A stretch of DNA of 64,000 nucleotides from Verrucomicrobiaceae bacterium (GTDB lineage: Bacteria > Verrucomicrobiota > Verrucomicrobiia > Verrucomicrobiales > Verrucomicrobiaceae): assembly GCA_016713035.1 (NCBI GenBank), contig JADJPW010000003.1, positions 620,001-684,000 on the forward strand. The letters run 5' to 3'. This document shows, piece after piece, positions 7,752-17,208 of this stretch (positions are counted from its first letter, which is position 1; every line of letters begins with the position of its first letter). Below the pieces are notes generated by a model that was not told the origin of the DNA, did no database searches, and saw only the letters and a program-made list of their open reading frames with translations. The translations under genes were made by a program, and so were the position numbers.

Positions 7752-9923
7752 TTACTTTTTCTTTTTTCCGCCGCGCTTGGCTTTCTCATATTTCACATCC
7801 CGGCGTGGTGGCAGATCGGTCGAGGCAGTGCCTCCATCGACCCGCTTCTTCAATTCGCGAATTTGATCACGCAAAAGAGCGGCACGCTCGTATTCGAGCT
7901 TCATCGCTGCCTCGGCCATTTCTTGTTCGAGCTCACGGATGGTCTCCGTCACAGCGAAGTCGCCACCACCTTCACGCACGACGCTTTCTTCGACTTCACG
8001 TGCCCGGCCTAGGATTTGCAGGCTTTCCTGCACCGCCCGGCGTACTGTCTGTGGAGTGATGCCATGCTTCTCATTGTGCTCCAACTGCACCTGACGTCGA
8101 TACTTACTGATATTGAGCAGCGCCTTGATGCTCTGCGTCTGCACATCGGCAAAGAGCACGACTTCACCACCGAGATGACGTGCAGCGCGGCCCGCAGTCT
8201 GCACCAGCGAGGTCTCGCTGCGCAGGAAGCCCTCCTTATCCGCATCCAGGATGCATACGAGGCTCACCTCCGGCAAATCGAGGCCCTCGCGGAGCAGATT
8301 GATGCCCACCAGCACATCGCAGTCGCCGTTTCGTAGGCTGCGGAGGATTTCCACACGCTCGATGGCGTCGATATCGCTGTGAAGGTATCGCACTTTGAAG
8401 GCGAGATTGCGCAGATAGTCCGTGAGATCCTCCGCCGTGCGTTTTGTGAGAGTGGTGACGAGCACACGCTCGCCTTTTTCGACGCGTTGGCGGCAAAGCT
8501 CGATCGTTTCGTCGATCTGGCCTTTGAGTGGCTTGATCGTGATGATCGGGTCCAGCAAGCCCGTGGGGCGGATGATCTGCTCTACGACCAAATTTCGGCC
8601 TTTGGTCGTCACATCGAATTTTTCCGGCGACTCCGCACTGCCGCTGATGCGGACGTTTTTCGTCATCGGCGGTGCTTCTTTGTCTTTGGCGATGTAGCCG
8701 CTGTTTCCGACCACGCTGTTCTCGATCTCGAACCGCGCAGGCGTGGCGCTGACATAGACCATCTGGCCCACTTTGCCCATGAACTCCTCAAAACGCAGCG
8801 GGCGGTTGTCGAGAGCACTGGGAAGGCGAAATCCATGCTCCACGAGCGTGGTTTTGCGCGATTTATCGCCCTCATACATACCGCCGATCTGCGGAATGGT
8901 AGCGTGGCTTTCATCGACAAAGACGAGCGGCGGTTCACGGAAGAAATCCAGCAGCGTCCCAGGAGTGGCACCCGGTGCACGCCCAGTGAGATGGCGGCTG
9001 TAGTTTTCGATCCCTTGGCAAAAGCCCATCTCCTGCATCATCTCGATGTCATACTGCGTGCGCATCTTGATGCGCTGCGCCTCCAGGAGCTTCCCCTCCC
9101 TCTCAAAGCATGCCACTCGCTCCTCCGCCTCCTCACGGATCTTCACGATAGCTTTGCGCAGCTTATCCCCCGGTGTGACGAACTGCTTTGCTGGGAAAAT
9201 CGTATAACTCGGCAGCTTTAGCGTCACCGTACCGGTCAGCACGTCCACCGCGCTGATACGCTCGATTTCATCTCCAAAAAACTCGATACGAATGGCCTCA
9301 TTTTCCAGATAGGCCGGCACGATCTCGATCACATCTCCCCGAGCGCGGAATTTGCCACGCTGGAGCTGGTAGTCGTTCCGCTCATAAAGCATATCCACCA
9401 GACGAGTCAGCAGTTCTTCCCGCGAAATGCGCTGCCCGGTCTGTAGCGGCACCATCATGCCTTCATAGTCCTCTGGCGAACCGAGACCATAGATGCATGA
9501 CACACTGGCCACGATGATCGTGTCCTGCCGCGTGAGCAGCGCCCCCATGCTAGAGAGCCGCAGCCGCTCGATCTCATCATTCACCGCGCTGTCTTTCTCA
9601 ATGTAGGTGTCCGTGCGCGGGATGTAGGCCTCCGGCTGGTAGTAGTCGAAGTAGCTCACGAAGTACTCCACCGAGTTGTCCGGGAAGAAGTTTTTAAACT
9701 CCGAGTAGAGCTGCGCCGCGAGCGTCTTGTTGTGCGAGAACACCAGCGCCGGTCTGCCAACCTCCGCGATGATGTTGGCCATCGTGAAGGTCTTGCCCGA
9801 ACCCGTGACGCCGAGCAGCGTCTGGTGCCGATTCCCCGCCTGCACCGACTTCACCAGCTTCGCAATCGCCTGCGCCTGATCGCCCTGCGGCGTGAGTTCG
9901 GGATTGAGCTGGAAGACGGACAT
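7752..9923 (-). CDS. uvrB: UvrB, excinuclease ABC subunit B
   Basis: 723 aa from the ATG at 9923 (MSVFQLNPELTPQGDQ); a longer frame upstream lacks homology. UvrB is the damage-verifying helicase-like subunit of nucleotide excision repair. Seen in order: motif Q (PQGDQ), Walker A GVTGSGKT (about 35-42), the beta-hairpin region YFVSYFDYYQPEAYIP, the DESH motif (FVDESHATIPQ), motif V/VI regions (GINLLREGLDLPE, QTAGRAARH), and the C-terminal UVR domain (LEYERAALLRDQIRELKK) that contacts UvrA/UvrC. It ends in a lysine-rich tail (KRGGKKKK). Length is slightly over the usual 670 aa because of that tail. Confidence 0.98.
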   Translation of the reverse strand: MSVFQLNPELTPQGDQAQAIAKLVKSVQAGNRHQTLLGVTGSGKTFTMANIIAEVGRPALVFSHNKTLAAQLYSEFKNFFPDNSVEYFVSYFDYYQPEAYIPRTDTYIEKDSAVNDEIERLRLSSMGALLTRQDTIIVASVSCIYGLGSPEDYEGMMVPLQTGQRISREELLTRLVDMLYERNDYQLQRGKFRARGDVIEIVPAYLENEAIRIEFFGDEIERISAVDVLTGTVTLKLPSYTIFPAKQFVTPGDKLRKAIVKIREEAEERVACFEREGKLLEAQRIKMRTQYDIEMMQEMGFCQGIENYSRHLTGRAPGATPGTLLDFFREPPLVFVDESHATIPQIGGMYEGDKSRKTTLVEHGFRLPSALDNRPLRFEEFMGKVGQMVYVSATPARFEIENSVVGNSGYIAKDKEAPPMTKNVRISGSAESPEKFDVTTKGRNLVVEQIIRPTGLLDPIITIKPLKGQIDETIELCRQRVEKGERVLVTTLTKRTAEDLTDYLRNLAFKVRYLHSDIDAIERVEILRSLRNGDCDVLVGINLLREGLDLPEVSLVCILDADKEGFLRSETSLVQTAGRAARHLGGEVVLFADVQTQSIKALLNISKYRRQVQLEHNEKHGITPQTVRRAVQESLQILGRAREVEESVVREGGGDFAVTETIRELEQEMAEAAMKLEYERAALLRDQIRELKKRVDGGTASTDLPPRRDVKYEKAKRGGKKKK

Positions 9924-9948
9924 GGGGGGATTCAGAGTGGTTTTAAAG

Positions 9949-10929
9949 TTAAGCCAGCGGTAGATTCGAATCAGATTGGCAAAGGTGGTCATGGAGCGCA
10001 CGTACTGCCTCAGCCTCAGGATGAACATTGCTGCTACCGAGTCGCTCCAGGAAACGACAAGAGGCGAAATTTGAAGCTATGGCATCATAGCCTACCACCC
10101 ACTCTTGCCGGCGAGGAATGTGCTCGGCTGGGAAGGGCCATTTTGACTTGGGGAGCACCTCCCTGGGCCTGTATCCCATGCGCCAGTATTTGGGACTCAC
10201 TCGGGCACGGAAGCAGGCTTGCAGCTTGCAGAGAGTGACGAATCGAATGTCTGCGCTGCACTCGTTCAGTGCGGACTCGGCAGCATCACCTTGCGGGTCA
10301 AACACGTCATGCATAGCCAACAGTCGGTGTCCGGCTGGTGTTTCATAGACACGCACATGCCAATCTGGATGCGCGGCCACAGCGGATCGAATGGCACTCA
10401 GATTTTCCTGTTTAACCTGGGCTTCAGCCAACGGGCGGCGTTTCTGATTGATCCCATTGATAATGACCGAACATAGCCAAGGGATTCCAATCGCAATACA
10501 GGCACCAATCAGAAATGATCTTTGCAAAACCCCTGCTGCAATACCAGCCACTACAACCAGCAGACAGCCAGAATAAGAAAATTTGAAACCGCCACTCCAC
10601 GCTGCATCCACATCCGCAAACAAAACATTTGGCGTGTTAAGGCAGAGCGAGCCGTAGCTGTTGCGCGTGATGACCACGTTCTCGTGCCGCGAGACGACTT
10701 CTTCACGGATCGGCACACCATCCTCGGTGCCGTATGCATCCTTGAACTCGCGACGACGTATTTCCTCGCCATTGAGGATTCGCTTCATCGCTTCATTTGC
10801 ACGGCGGTCCGCAAGCGCCTGTGCATCTTCCTGGCTGATGTCTGACCAGCCCCAGCGCTTCACCGTGATCTGTTTTGTTGGGAGCTTGTTTTGCAAGCGG
10901 GATTCCGCCCAGAAGAAAGGGATAAGCAT
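9949..10929 (-). CDS. Conserved hypothetical protein with two membrane helices
   Basis: 326 aa from the ATG at 10929. Residues 1-110 are charged and cytoplasmic-looking (WGWSDISQEDAQALADRRANEAM, then GVPIREEVVSR). Two adjacent hydrophobic helices follow (about 130-165, LLVVVAGIAAGVL and FLIGACIAIGIPWLCSVII). The C-terminal half holds HPDWHVRVYETPAGHRLLAMH and RVSPKYWRMG, which look like a compact alpha/beta domain. No function is recognised. It ends 25 bases upstream of uvrB on the same strand, so the two may share a transcript. Confidence 0.8.
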   Translation of the reverse strand: MLIPFFWAESRLQNKLPTKQITVKRWGWSDISQEDAQALADRRANEAMKRILNGEEIRRREFKDAYGTEDGVPIREEVVSRHENVVITRNSYGSLCLNTPNVLFADVDAAWSGGFKFSYSGCLLVVVAGIAAGVLQRSFLIGACIAIGIPWLCSVIINGINQKRRPLAEAQVKQENLSAIRSAVAAHPDWHVRVYETPAGHRLLAMHDVFDPQGDAAESALNECSADIRFVTLCKLQACFRARVSPKYWRMGYRPREVLPKSKWPFPAEHIPRRQEWVVGYDAIASNFASCRFLERLGSSNVHPEAEAVRALHDHLCQSDSNLPLA

Positions 10930-10976
10930 TGGTGAATCTGTGATGCGTCAAACGAATGTCAAAGCTTGTGGCTTCA

Positions 10977-13541
10977 TCAACTCACTTCAACATAACCTTT
11001 CTTCACTTTATCCAAGATCAGCTTTTGCACTTCGCGGGTGGTGCGGGCCTCGTCGGGGAAGGTTTTGGTTTGGGTTTGGCCGTTGGTCCCGAGGCGGCCG
11101 TAGCGGACGGTCATGTCGCAGCCGGTTTGGCCGATCTCCCAGAATTTTTTGGAGCCGCCTTCGATGAATTCGAAGCGCTTCAGGCCGGAAGGTGTGGCTG
11201 GTTTTGATGCCGGTGGTTGTGGAGGAGGTTCGTAGGCGGGTGCAGGTTTGATCTCGGGCTCGGAGGCGGGGTATTCGATGACTTCTTCCTCTGACTCCGC
11301 TTCCTCGCTCTCATTTCTCAACAGGCGCTCGATGCGCTCGATGACGGACGCTGGATCATGCCACCAGTCTTTGGCGAGGATGACGAGCACCTGCCAGCCG
11401 AAGGCTTTGAGGATGCTGGGCTGGGTGTGAAACCGCTCCAGCACGCCGGTGCGGCCTGTCACATCCAAAAGCAGGCCCACCTGATGCTGCACGGCTCCTT
11501 TCGCACGCACGGCAACATCGCAGCGGAAGCGGCTTTGGCCGATTTGGGTGTCAGCATCCCAACCGCGCTCACGCAAAGCTGTGGCGATTTGCTTGGCGAT
11601 GGCGGCGGAGGTTTGCTCGAGGCTCAAAGCCTGCCGTTTCAGCGGATTGAGGCCGTCGAGCACTTGCCGAGCGAGTGCTGCATCGCCGCGTGAGAGGCTT
11701 TCGGCGTAGTGGAGGAAATTTTTCAGCGCATTAGCACCGTCGTTGTAGTCGTTGGTGATGTCGCTGTGGCGCAGGCTGCTGAGCAGGACCATGTGCTGGC
11801 GGGCGCGGCTGAAAATGACGTTGAGGCGCTTTTCGCCGCCGCGTTGGTTAATTGGGCCGAAGTTCATCAAGATGCGGCCGTTGGCATCGCGCCCGTAGCA
11901 GACGGACATGAGGATGATGTCGCGCTCGTCGCCTTGGATGTTTTCGAGATTCTTCACGAAGAGGCCGCAGAACTGGTCGTCTTCCTCGCGGACGTATTCG
12001 GCCTCCAAAAGCGAGGCAAAGGCGGAGTCGGCCTCGGCGAGGGAATCGAGAGCACTTTCGATTTCACTCTGCTGTGCCTCGCTGAAGGCGGCGATGCCGA
12101 TGCTGAGCTTTGATTCGCTGGAAAGCAGGCGGCGCACGATTTGAGCGATGGCGGCGGCTTCTCCAACGTTTCGTCGGTTTTCATACGGCATGGCCTCGCA
12201 GCGGATGAAGCTGATCGGTCGGCTCAAAAGCTGCGGAACGAGCGCTGCGGCCTCTTCAGGCGATTTGATGATCGTTTCGCCGCTGTCTCGGAGAGCGAGC
12301 TGGCGGTCCGGGATGGTGTAAAGCTCGCCGCCGTAGAAGGCGGCGTTGCTGAAGCTGATGAGGGCCTCGTAGCGGCTGCGGTAGTGCCAGGCGAGCAAGG
12401 TGCTGGGCAGATTGCGGGCGCTTTGAGCGAGGAAGCTTTCGGCATCCATGAGGACGCTGATTTTTTCGCCTTCGTCTTCAAGCGTGATCTCCTCCTCGTC
12501 ATCGCTGCTGGTGCTGAAGAAGCTGGTGGGCGGGAGCTGCATTTCATCGCCCACGACGATGACCTGCTGGGCGCGATACGCGGCGGGCACGGCTTCCTCG
12601 ACGGGGATCTGGCTGGCTTCGTCAAAGATAACGACATCAAACGAAGAGGCATCCAGTGGCAGGGTGTCGGAGACGGAGAGCGGACTCATGAGCCAGATGG
12701 GCTTCAAGTCGCGCACCACCTCGCCGCTGTCGCCAGCGGCGAGATCGCGGATGCTTTTGTAGCGCATGGTTTTGCCAAACTCGTGCTCCAGCTCCCGGCG
12801 ACCGGTGGTGAAGGTCTTTTTGAAGAGCTTCTGCTCGGGCGTGAGCACGGTGGCGGACTGATTGGCTGTCTGCACATGCTCCACGAAGCGTTTACGAGCC
12901 TGAGAGCGAATCCACCCGGCATTGTGATCGAGCCACTGGCGATGCGAGTGGGCCACACGGTCGAGTTTCTGTTTCAAAACGTGGCCGTCGAAGCGCTGCA
13001 AGCTGCGGTCGGCGCGATACAGCTCGGCTAGCGACTTCGCGGCGCAGGCGGACTCAAGTTGCTCGGCGGTCCAGTCGCGAGTGCGCACGGCGCGGACGAG
13101 TTTTGGTGGAGCGGTGGCGAGATCGAGGAGGGATGGCAGCAGTTCCGGCAGCGCATCCATGTCCTCCATGATCTCGCGAATGGCGGCGGCGAGTGCGGCG
13201 AGGCTGTGGTGCTCGGGTTCAAAGAGCGTGCTGCTCAGATCACGACGAAGCTGCGCAAAGCCGGGCGCGAGAGCGGCGAGCATTTCGACGAGCGCGGCTC
13301 CTTGCTGCGAAGAGAGCAGCTTCTCGCGGAGGGCGAGCGCGGCAGGCGAGGCATCGCTGGCGGAAAGCGTGGCGAGTTGGCTGCGAAGCGTCTCGGGATC
13401 GTCCGAGGCGAACTCTTGCTCGCAGCGTTCCTTCACGGCCTCGACTTCGGCATTCGCGGCGTGCTCAGCGGCGAGCTCGGAGAGCACCTTGGCCCAAGTG
13501 GGCTTCACCGCGTGTTTGCTGAAGTCATAGGCGGCATTCAA
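10977..13541 (-). CDS. DUF4011-type helicase, C-terminal part (SF1 motor half, Vsr-like, WGR), separated by frameshift
   Basis: 854 codons that continue the protein begun at 16405. The TTG at 13541 is unlikely to be a true start: in this frame the sequence just upstream reads FAFLNPAWWRLRKVL, the expected continuation of the DUF4011 helicase, so homology crosses into the other frame near 13585. Contents: DEASQIPVEEA and VVGDEMQLPP (SF1 motifs II and III, about residue 310), WHYRS, GDERDIILMSV, NVIFSRAR (motifs V/VI), a REase-MTES/DUF559-like nuclease region near 650-750 (CDVAVRAKG ... SILKAFGWQVLVI) whose usual IECDG segment is replaced by LLLDV, and a C-terminal WGR domain (LKRFEFIEGG ... 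KFWEI ... VRYGRLG). The motor cannot work without the Walker A half in the preceding gene. Confidence 0.85.
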   Translation of the reverse strand: MNAAYDFSKHAVKPTWAKVLSELAAEHAANAEVEAVKERCEQEFASDDPETLRSQLATLSASDASPAALALREKLLSSQQGAALVEMLAALAPGFAQLRRDLSSTLFEPEHHSLAALAAAIREIMEDMDALPELLPSLLDLATAPPKLVRAVRTRDWTAEQLESACAAKSLAELYRADRSLQRFDGHVLKQKLDRVAHSHRQWLDHNAGWIRSQARKRFVEHVQTANQSATVLTPEQKLFKKTFTTGRRELEHEFGKTMRYKSIRDLAAGDSGEVVRDLKPIWLMSPLSVSDTLPLDASSFDVVIFDEASQIPVEEAVPAAYRAQQVIVVGDEMQLPPTSFFSTSSDDEEEITLEDEGEKISVLMDAESFLAQSARNLPSTLLAWHYRSRYEALISFSNAAFYGGELYTIPDRQLALRDSGETIIKSPEEAAALVPQLLSRPISFIRCEAMPYENRRNVGEAAAIAQIVRRLLSSESKLSIGIAAFSEAQQSEIESALDSLAEADSAFASLLEAEYVREEDDQFCGLFVKNLENIQGDERDIILMSVCYGRDANGRILMNFGPINQRGGEKRLNVIFSRARQHMVLLSSLRHSDITNDYNDGANALKNFLHYAESLSRGDAALARQVLDGLNPLKRQALSLEQTSAAIAKQIATALRERGWDADTQIGQSRFRCDVAVRAKGAVQHQVGLLLDVTGRTGVLERFHTQPSILKAFGWQVLVILAKDWWHDPASVIERIERLLRNESEEAESEEEVIEYPASEPEIKPAPAYEPPPQPPASKPATPSGLKRFEFIEGGSKKFWEIGQTGCDMTVRYGRLGTNGQTQTKTFPDEARTTREVQKLILDKVKKGYVEVS

Positions 13542-16405
13542 AACCTTCCGCAGACGCCACCACGCGGGATTGAGGAAGGCAAAGCGCCCTGGAGTTTCTC
13601 CGCTTGAGCCAAAGCGGAGGCGATTTCATCCGCAGGCAGCTTTTCGCGCCAGTTCGTGGTCTTCTTCTGAGCGGCTTCGAGAGCTTTGCGCTTCTTCGCG
13701 AAGTCGGTGCAGAGCTTGGCAAAGGCTCCGCTGGTGCTGCTGTTGGCATCGAGCAGTCCGAGGAGATTTTTTCGAGCGAGTGGGAGCAGACGCGTGGTGG
13801 ATTCGAGAAGCTGGGCCACCTCGTCCAGCGTGTCCCAGTGCTCCATCGGCAGGCTGGTTTGCTGGAGGGCGTCGTCGAGATCGCTGAGGCGTTGTTCGAG
13901 GTCTTCGAGGCGTGCGGGCGTGGTTTCGAGATCGTTGAGCCAGCGCAGCGGATGTTTGGCAAAGATGGGTGGTGCGCCGAGGTCTGCGAGGGCGTTGGCG
14001 AGCCGGAGCACGGAATCGCCGCCTCGCTGCCATTCGGTATAGTCGGGAAGTTCGACAGAAAGATTGGAGACAGAAAAATCTGATTCAGAAATCTTTTTGT
14101 CTTCAATTTTTCTGTCGCCAGTTTCCCCTGCCAAGCCACGCAGCTCGATGAGGCGCAAAAGCAGCGGATTGGCTGCGGCGCTGGAAGTGGTGAACTTTTC
14201 CAAAGCGGCCAGTTCGGCCTCCAAGGTGCTCAAAGCGGTGTTTCGCTTCGATTCGCTGCTGTCGTCGGCTTTTTCGTTCGCGAGCCACTGCTCGTAGGTT
14301 TGCTTCAGATTGAGGATGAACTCCTTTTTATCGGTCTGCGAGTCGTGGATGAGGCAGCACAGCTCATCCAGGCCCTGCTGGCGCAGGCGATGGAAGACGA
14401 CATCAATGGCCGCACGCTTTTCGCAGACGAAAAGCACACGCTTCCCGAGCGCCACGTAGTCGGCGATGAGATTCGTGATGGTTTGCGATTTGCCGGTGCC
14501 GGGCGGGCCTTGGATGATGAAACTCTCGCCGGTGCGTGCTCGTGCGATGGCTCCGGTCTGCGTGGCATCCGCAGCGATGATAAGATGCTGCTGCGACGGC
14601 GGCAAAACGGGAATCTGCGGCGCATCGACGGCACGTGGCTCCAGCGAGAAGACCCGATCAAAGGCCGCGTTTGGCAGATCGCTGCTGATGAGTTGCGAGT
14701 AGTCCCGCACGAGCGTCATCTTGCGGTAGTTGAAGTTTGCCAGCGTGAGCGAGCAGAGGTCAAACTCCCATGAGTAAGGATTGCCGAGGCTGTCCTCGAC
14801 GATGGAGAAGGTCTTGCGCTCCGTCTCGGCGACCATGTTCAGCTGACGAGGCAGCGGCGGTGCTCCGGCGAGGTCACGCAAAGGCAGCGGCGCGGGCAGG
14901 ATCTTCTTTTGGAAGACCTGCAGGCCGAGTGGGCGGAAGTCGGCCCTGTCATAGCTGTAATCCACCTTGGCTGCGGTGACGCGACGACCGCTGCGAGCCA
15001 TGCGACGGCGATACTGATCGACACGCTGTTTGGCTTTCTCATGAAAGAGCTGGATGCGCGGCTTCTCATTGAGCACGAGGCTCACGCCTGGCTCGCTGGC
15101 GTGGATTTGCGCCTTCAACTGCTCATGAAAGGCGGCGAGCGTGGTGCTGCGCAGATCGATGGTCTCTGGCAGGTCGAGGTTGTAGAGCTGCTTCAGGTGG
15201 TGACGCAGCGCGGGGTTCACCTCGGCCACCGTGTCGCTGGGTTCGAGGGTGTAGTGGTCTTTGACACCTTTTTTCTTCGTCAACTCGACGGGCAGGAGCA
15301 GCAAGGGCGAGTGGATACGCTCCTGCGGTGCCTCTTTGAGATTGTGCCAGCGCAGGAAGGTGAGCACGAGCCTGAGCTGAGAGAAACCATACTCCGCGCG
15401 GTCGCGGCGGGCCTCGCTGATGAGCTTGTCGAGCTGGCCGGGCAGATACGGTGCCTCCTCCATGCGTAGCCACCGATTCAGCGGCAGCGCATTGCCCGCG
15501 CTGATGTCCTGCGCGAGTGACGCGTGCCAGTAGAGCAGGTCCTCGGGCTTCACATTCCGATAATCGAGCACGAGCGGCACGCTGGCGATGGTGAGGTTCA
15601 GCGTGGACTGCGTGCTCTTGAAATAGAGCAGCTTGTTCCGCCGCGAGACCTCGAAAAGGCGGTCACGCAGGTGCGTCTGGATGACGCTGCGTTTGTCCTT
15701 TTTGCTGCCTGTTTCCAAACCGGGCAGCGAGGTGATGTCGATGTCCACCGGCTGATCGCGATAGGTCTCCAGCCTGCGGATCAGCGATGGCAAATCCTGC
15801 GCCCGTTTGCCGCGATGCAACTCCGTCATCTCGGTGATGACGCTGGCGAGCACGGGATGCAGCCGACGAGCGAGCGCGAAGAGGTTCGTGCGTGAGTTCG
15901 CAAAGAGTGAGACGTCCTCCGCATCGGTGAAATCCAGCCCACATCCCACGCTGGCAAGAATGAGGCCGAGCGAGAGCACGTCGGTCAGCTCGTCATGATG
16001 ACCGATGGCATGTTCCCAAGTCGTGTAGCCCGGCAGATAAACAGGCCGCGTGATCTCGGCGTCCGCGCTACCGACATCGAGGTTCGTGATGTTCTGCGCA
16101 AAGGTGTCGATGTCTGTCTCGCGCTTCGATTCGCCGATGACTTCGAGTCCGCGTGACTGCGTGGCGAGCAGCTCGCGCAGGCGGCTGTCGTTGCGCTCGG
16201 GAGGCTGGTCCTGCGGCGAGAGAAGGCCCAAAGCGCGATCTTCGATCACGCGAAGGCCCGAGACGCCGCGCAGCGGAGCCACGTCGCCCTTTTCATGCAA
16301 AGCGAGCACCTCGCGCATCAGCGGCAGAACGGCGGCAAGCACGTCCTCCGTCTCGAAGCCGCCGCGTTCGATGCCTGTGGAGAGGAAGGAGGTGAAATCG
16401 CTCAT
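13538..16405 (-). CDS. DUF4011-type helicase, N-terminal part, ends at a frameshift
   Basis: 955 codons from the ATG at 16405, which overlaps the kinase-like gene's stop by four bases. Residues about 60-220 resemble the C-lobe of a protein kinase (TRPVYLPGYTTWE, DVLSLGLILASVGCG). DUF4011 follows at about 235-420 (LFEVSRRNKLLYFK, LTFLRWHNL), then a helicase N-domain with Walker A IIQGPPGTGKSQT near 628-640 and VLFVCEKRAAIDVVFHRL. A short-repeat insertion lies near 14054-14116. The last 15 or so residues (GALPSSIPRGGVCGRF) are out of family; homology shifts to the -1 frame at about 13585. Together the two parts would make about 1810 aa, a normal length for this class. Related DUF4011 helicases fused to Vsr/DUF559 nucleases are known as antiphage proteins (Hhe type). 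Confidence 0.85.
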   Translation of the reverse strand: MSDFTSFLSTGIERGGFETEDVLAAVLPLMREVLALHEKGDVAPLRGVSGLRVIEDRALGLLSPQDQPPERNDSRLRELLATQSRGLEVIGESKRETDIDTFAQNITNLDVGSADAEITRPVYLPGYTTWEHAIGHHDELTDVLSLGLILASVGCGLDFTDAEDVSLFANSRTNLFALARRLHPVLASVITEMTELHRGKRAQDLPSLIRRLETYRDQPVDIDITSLPGLETGSKKDKRSVIQTHLRDRLFEVSRRNKLLYFKSTQSTLNLTIASVPLVLDYRNVKPEDLLYWHASLAQDISAGNALPLNRWLRMEEAPYLPGQLDKLISEARRDRAEYGFSQLRLVLTFLRWHNLKEAPQERIHSPLLLLPVELTKKKGVKDHYTLEPSDTVAEVNPALRHHLKQLYNLDLPETIDLRSTTLAAFHEQLKAQIHASEPGVSLVLNEKPRIQLFHEKAKQRVDQYRRRMARSGRRVTAAKVDYSYDRADFRPLGLQVFQKKILPAPLPLRDLAGAPPLPRQLNMVAETERKTFSIVEDSLGNPYSWEFDLCSLTLANFNYRKMTLVRDYSQLISSDLPNAAFDRVFSLEPRAVDAPQIPVLPPSQQHLIIAADATQTGAIARARTGESFIIQGPPGTGKSQTITNLIADYVALGKRVLFVCEKRAAIDVVFHRLRQQGLDELCCLIHDSQTDKKEFILNLKQTYEQWLANEKADDSSESKRNTALSTLEAELAALEKFTTSSAAANPLLLRLIELRGLAGETGDRKIEDKKISESDFSVSNLSVELPDYTEWQRGGDSVLRLANALADLGAPPIFAKHPLRWLNDLETTPARLEDLEQRLSDLDDALQQTSLPMEHWDTLDEVAQLLESTTRLLPLARKNLLGLLDANSSTSGAFAKLCTDFAKKRKALEAAQKKTTNWREKLPADEIASALAQAEKLQGALPSSIPRGGVCGRF
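14054..14116. repeat. Inverted short-repeat insertion inside the helicase gene
   Basis: Two 25-base arms (14054-14078 and 14092-14116) are inverted copies with four mismatches around a 13-base loop. Each arm itself contains the unit gacagaaa or close variants. In the protein it adds a hydrophilic segment (GDRKIEDKKISESDFSVSN) between ELRGLAGE and VELPDYTEW without breaking the frame. AT content is visibly higher than in the surrounding gene. Confidence 0.75.
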
Positions 16406-17208
16406 GGCCGGGTGGGAGTGAGGAGTCCGAGTGTGTTCAGGGCATTCATGCGAGCGGAGCGTCCAGGGAAGCTGAAATGGACATCGATGGGGTGAGCCAT
16501 GCCGGAGCGGCTGATCAAAACATTATCCTCATGCACATCGGTCACGAGCAGGCTGCCAGCGTTGCCGCCATCAATCCAAAAGCGGGCTTTGGTCGTTCCA
16601 GGGCTCTCATGTTCCATTCCCTGAACTTGCAATTGGTTGACGAGGTCGGTCCAGGAAGGGTGTTTTCCTTCGATGAAGGGCTGAGTCACCACCAGGTGAA
16701 TGAAACCGCGTTCCTCATAAGCACCGACAAGCTCAATGGCGTCACCAAAGAAGTGGTTGGCTAGTAGGTGGTCGGTGAGGTAGTCAAAAAGAAGCTCCGC
16801 AGGTTTGTAGAAAACCGTTCCGGTTTCTTCGTCGAACAGCGTCGTGTCGTAATCTTTGATGACGAGCGAACTGCCTGACAAGAGACCCACCGAGTGCTCG
16901 ATGCCTTTCCCGACGAAGTTTTGCTGAATCAGTTCCGCCACCGTTCGTGGCATGAGCATCAAGCCCGCTCCTTGGATGAAATCGGCGAATGCGCGTATTT
17001 CCTGCTCCGCTGGATCCGAACAATGTTCTCCTGAGTCACCGGCCCTTGGCTCTGCAATTGTAGCCGCCGCGCTTCGGAGAAGACCTTGCGGACCGCCGAA
17101 TAGGGCATGAGCTTTGGCGAGTGAGTTGGGACCGTTGACATAGGAAAGAGGCGTCTGGCGGGGAGTTTCGCCTTCGAAGCAGATGGCAGCAACTTCAATC
17201 TGGCTCAT
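16402..17208 (-). CDS. Kinase-like protein (polyvalent-protein/HipA-like kinase fold)
   Basis: 268 aa from the ATG at 17208 (MSQIEVAAICF), which overlaps the stop of the peptidase gene by four bases; its own stop overlaps the helicase ATG by four bases. Kinase-like features: SLVIKDYD with candidate lysine K118, a hinge-like HLVVTQPFIEG (about 171-181), a catalytic-loop-like TDVHEDNVLI (D224, N229), and a metal-loop-like PIDVHF (D242). No glycine-rich loop is obvious. This pattern matches the kinase domain found in phage polyvalent proteins and in toxin-like kinases, so phosphotransfer to a protein partner is possible but not shown. The operon position says it acts with the helicase and peptidase. 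Confidence 0.7.
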   Translation of the reverse strand: MSQIEVAAICFEGETPRQTPLSYVNGPNSLAKAHALFGGPQGLLRSAAATIAEPRAGDSGEHCSDPAEQEIRAFADFIQGAGLMLMPRTVAELIQQNFVGKGIEHSVGLLSGSSLVIKDYDTTLFDEETGTVFYKPAELLFDYLTDHLLANHFFGDAIELVGAYEERGFIHLVVTQPFIEGKHPSWTDLVNQLQVQGMEHESPGTTKARFWIDGGNAGSLLVTDVHEDNVLISRSGMAHPIDVHFSFPGRSARMNALNTLGLLTPTRP

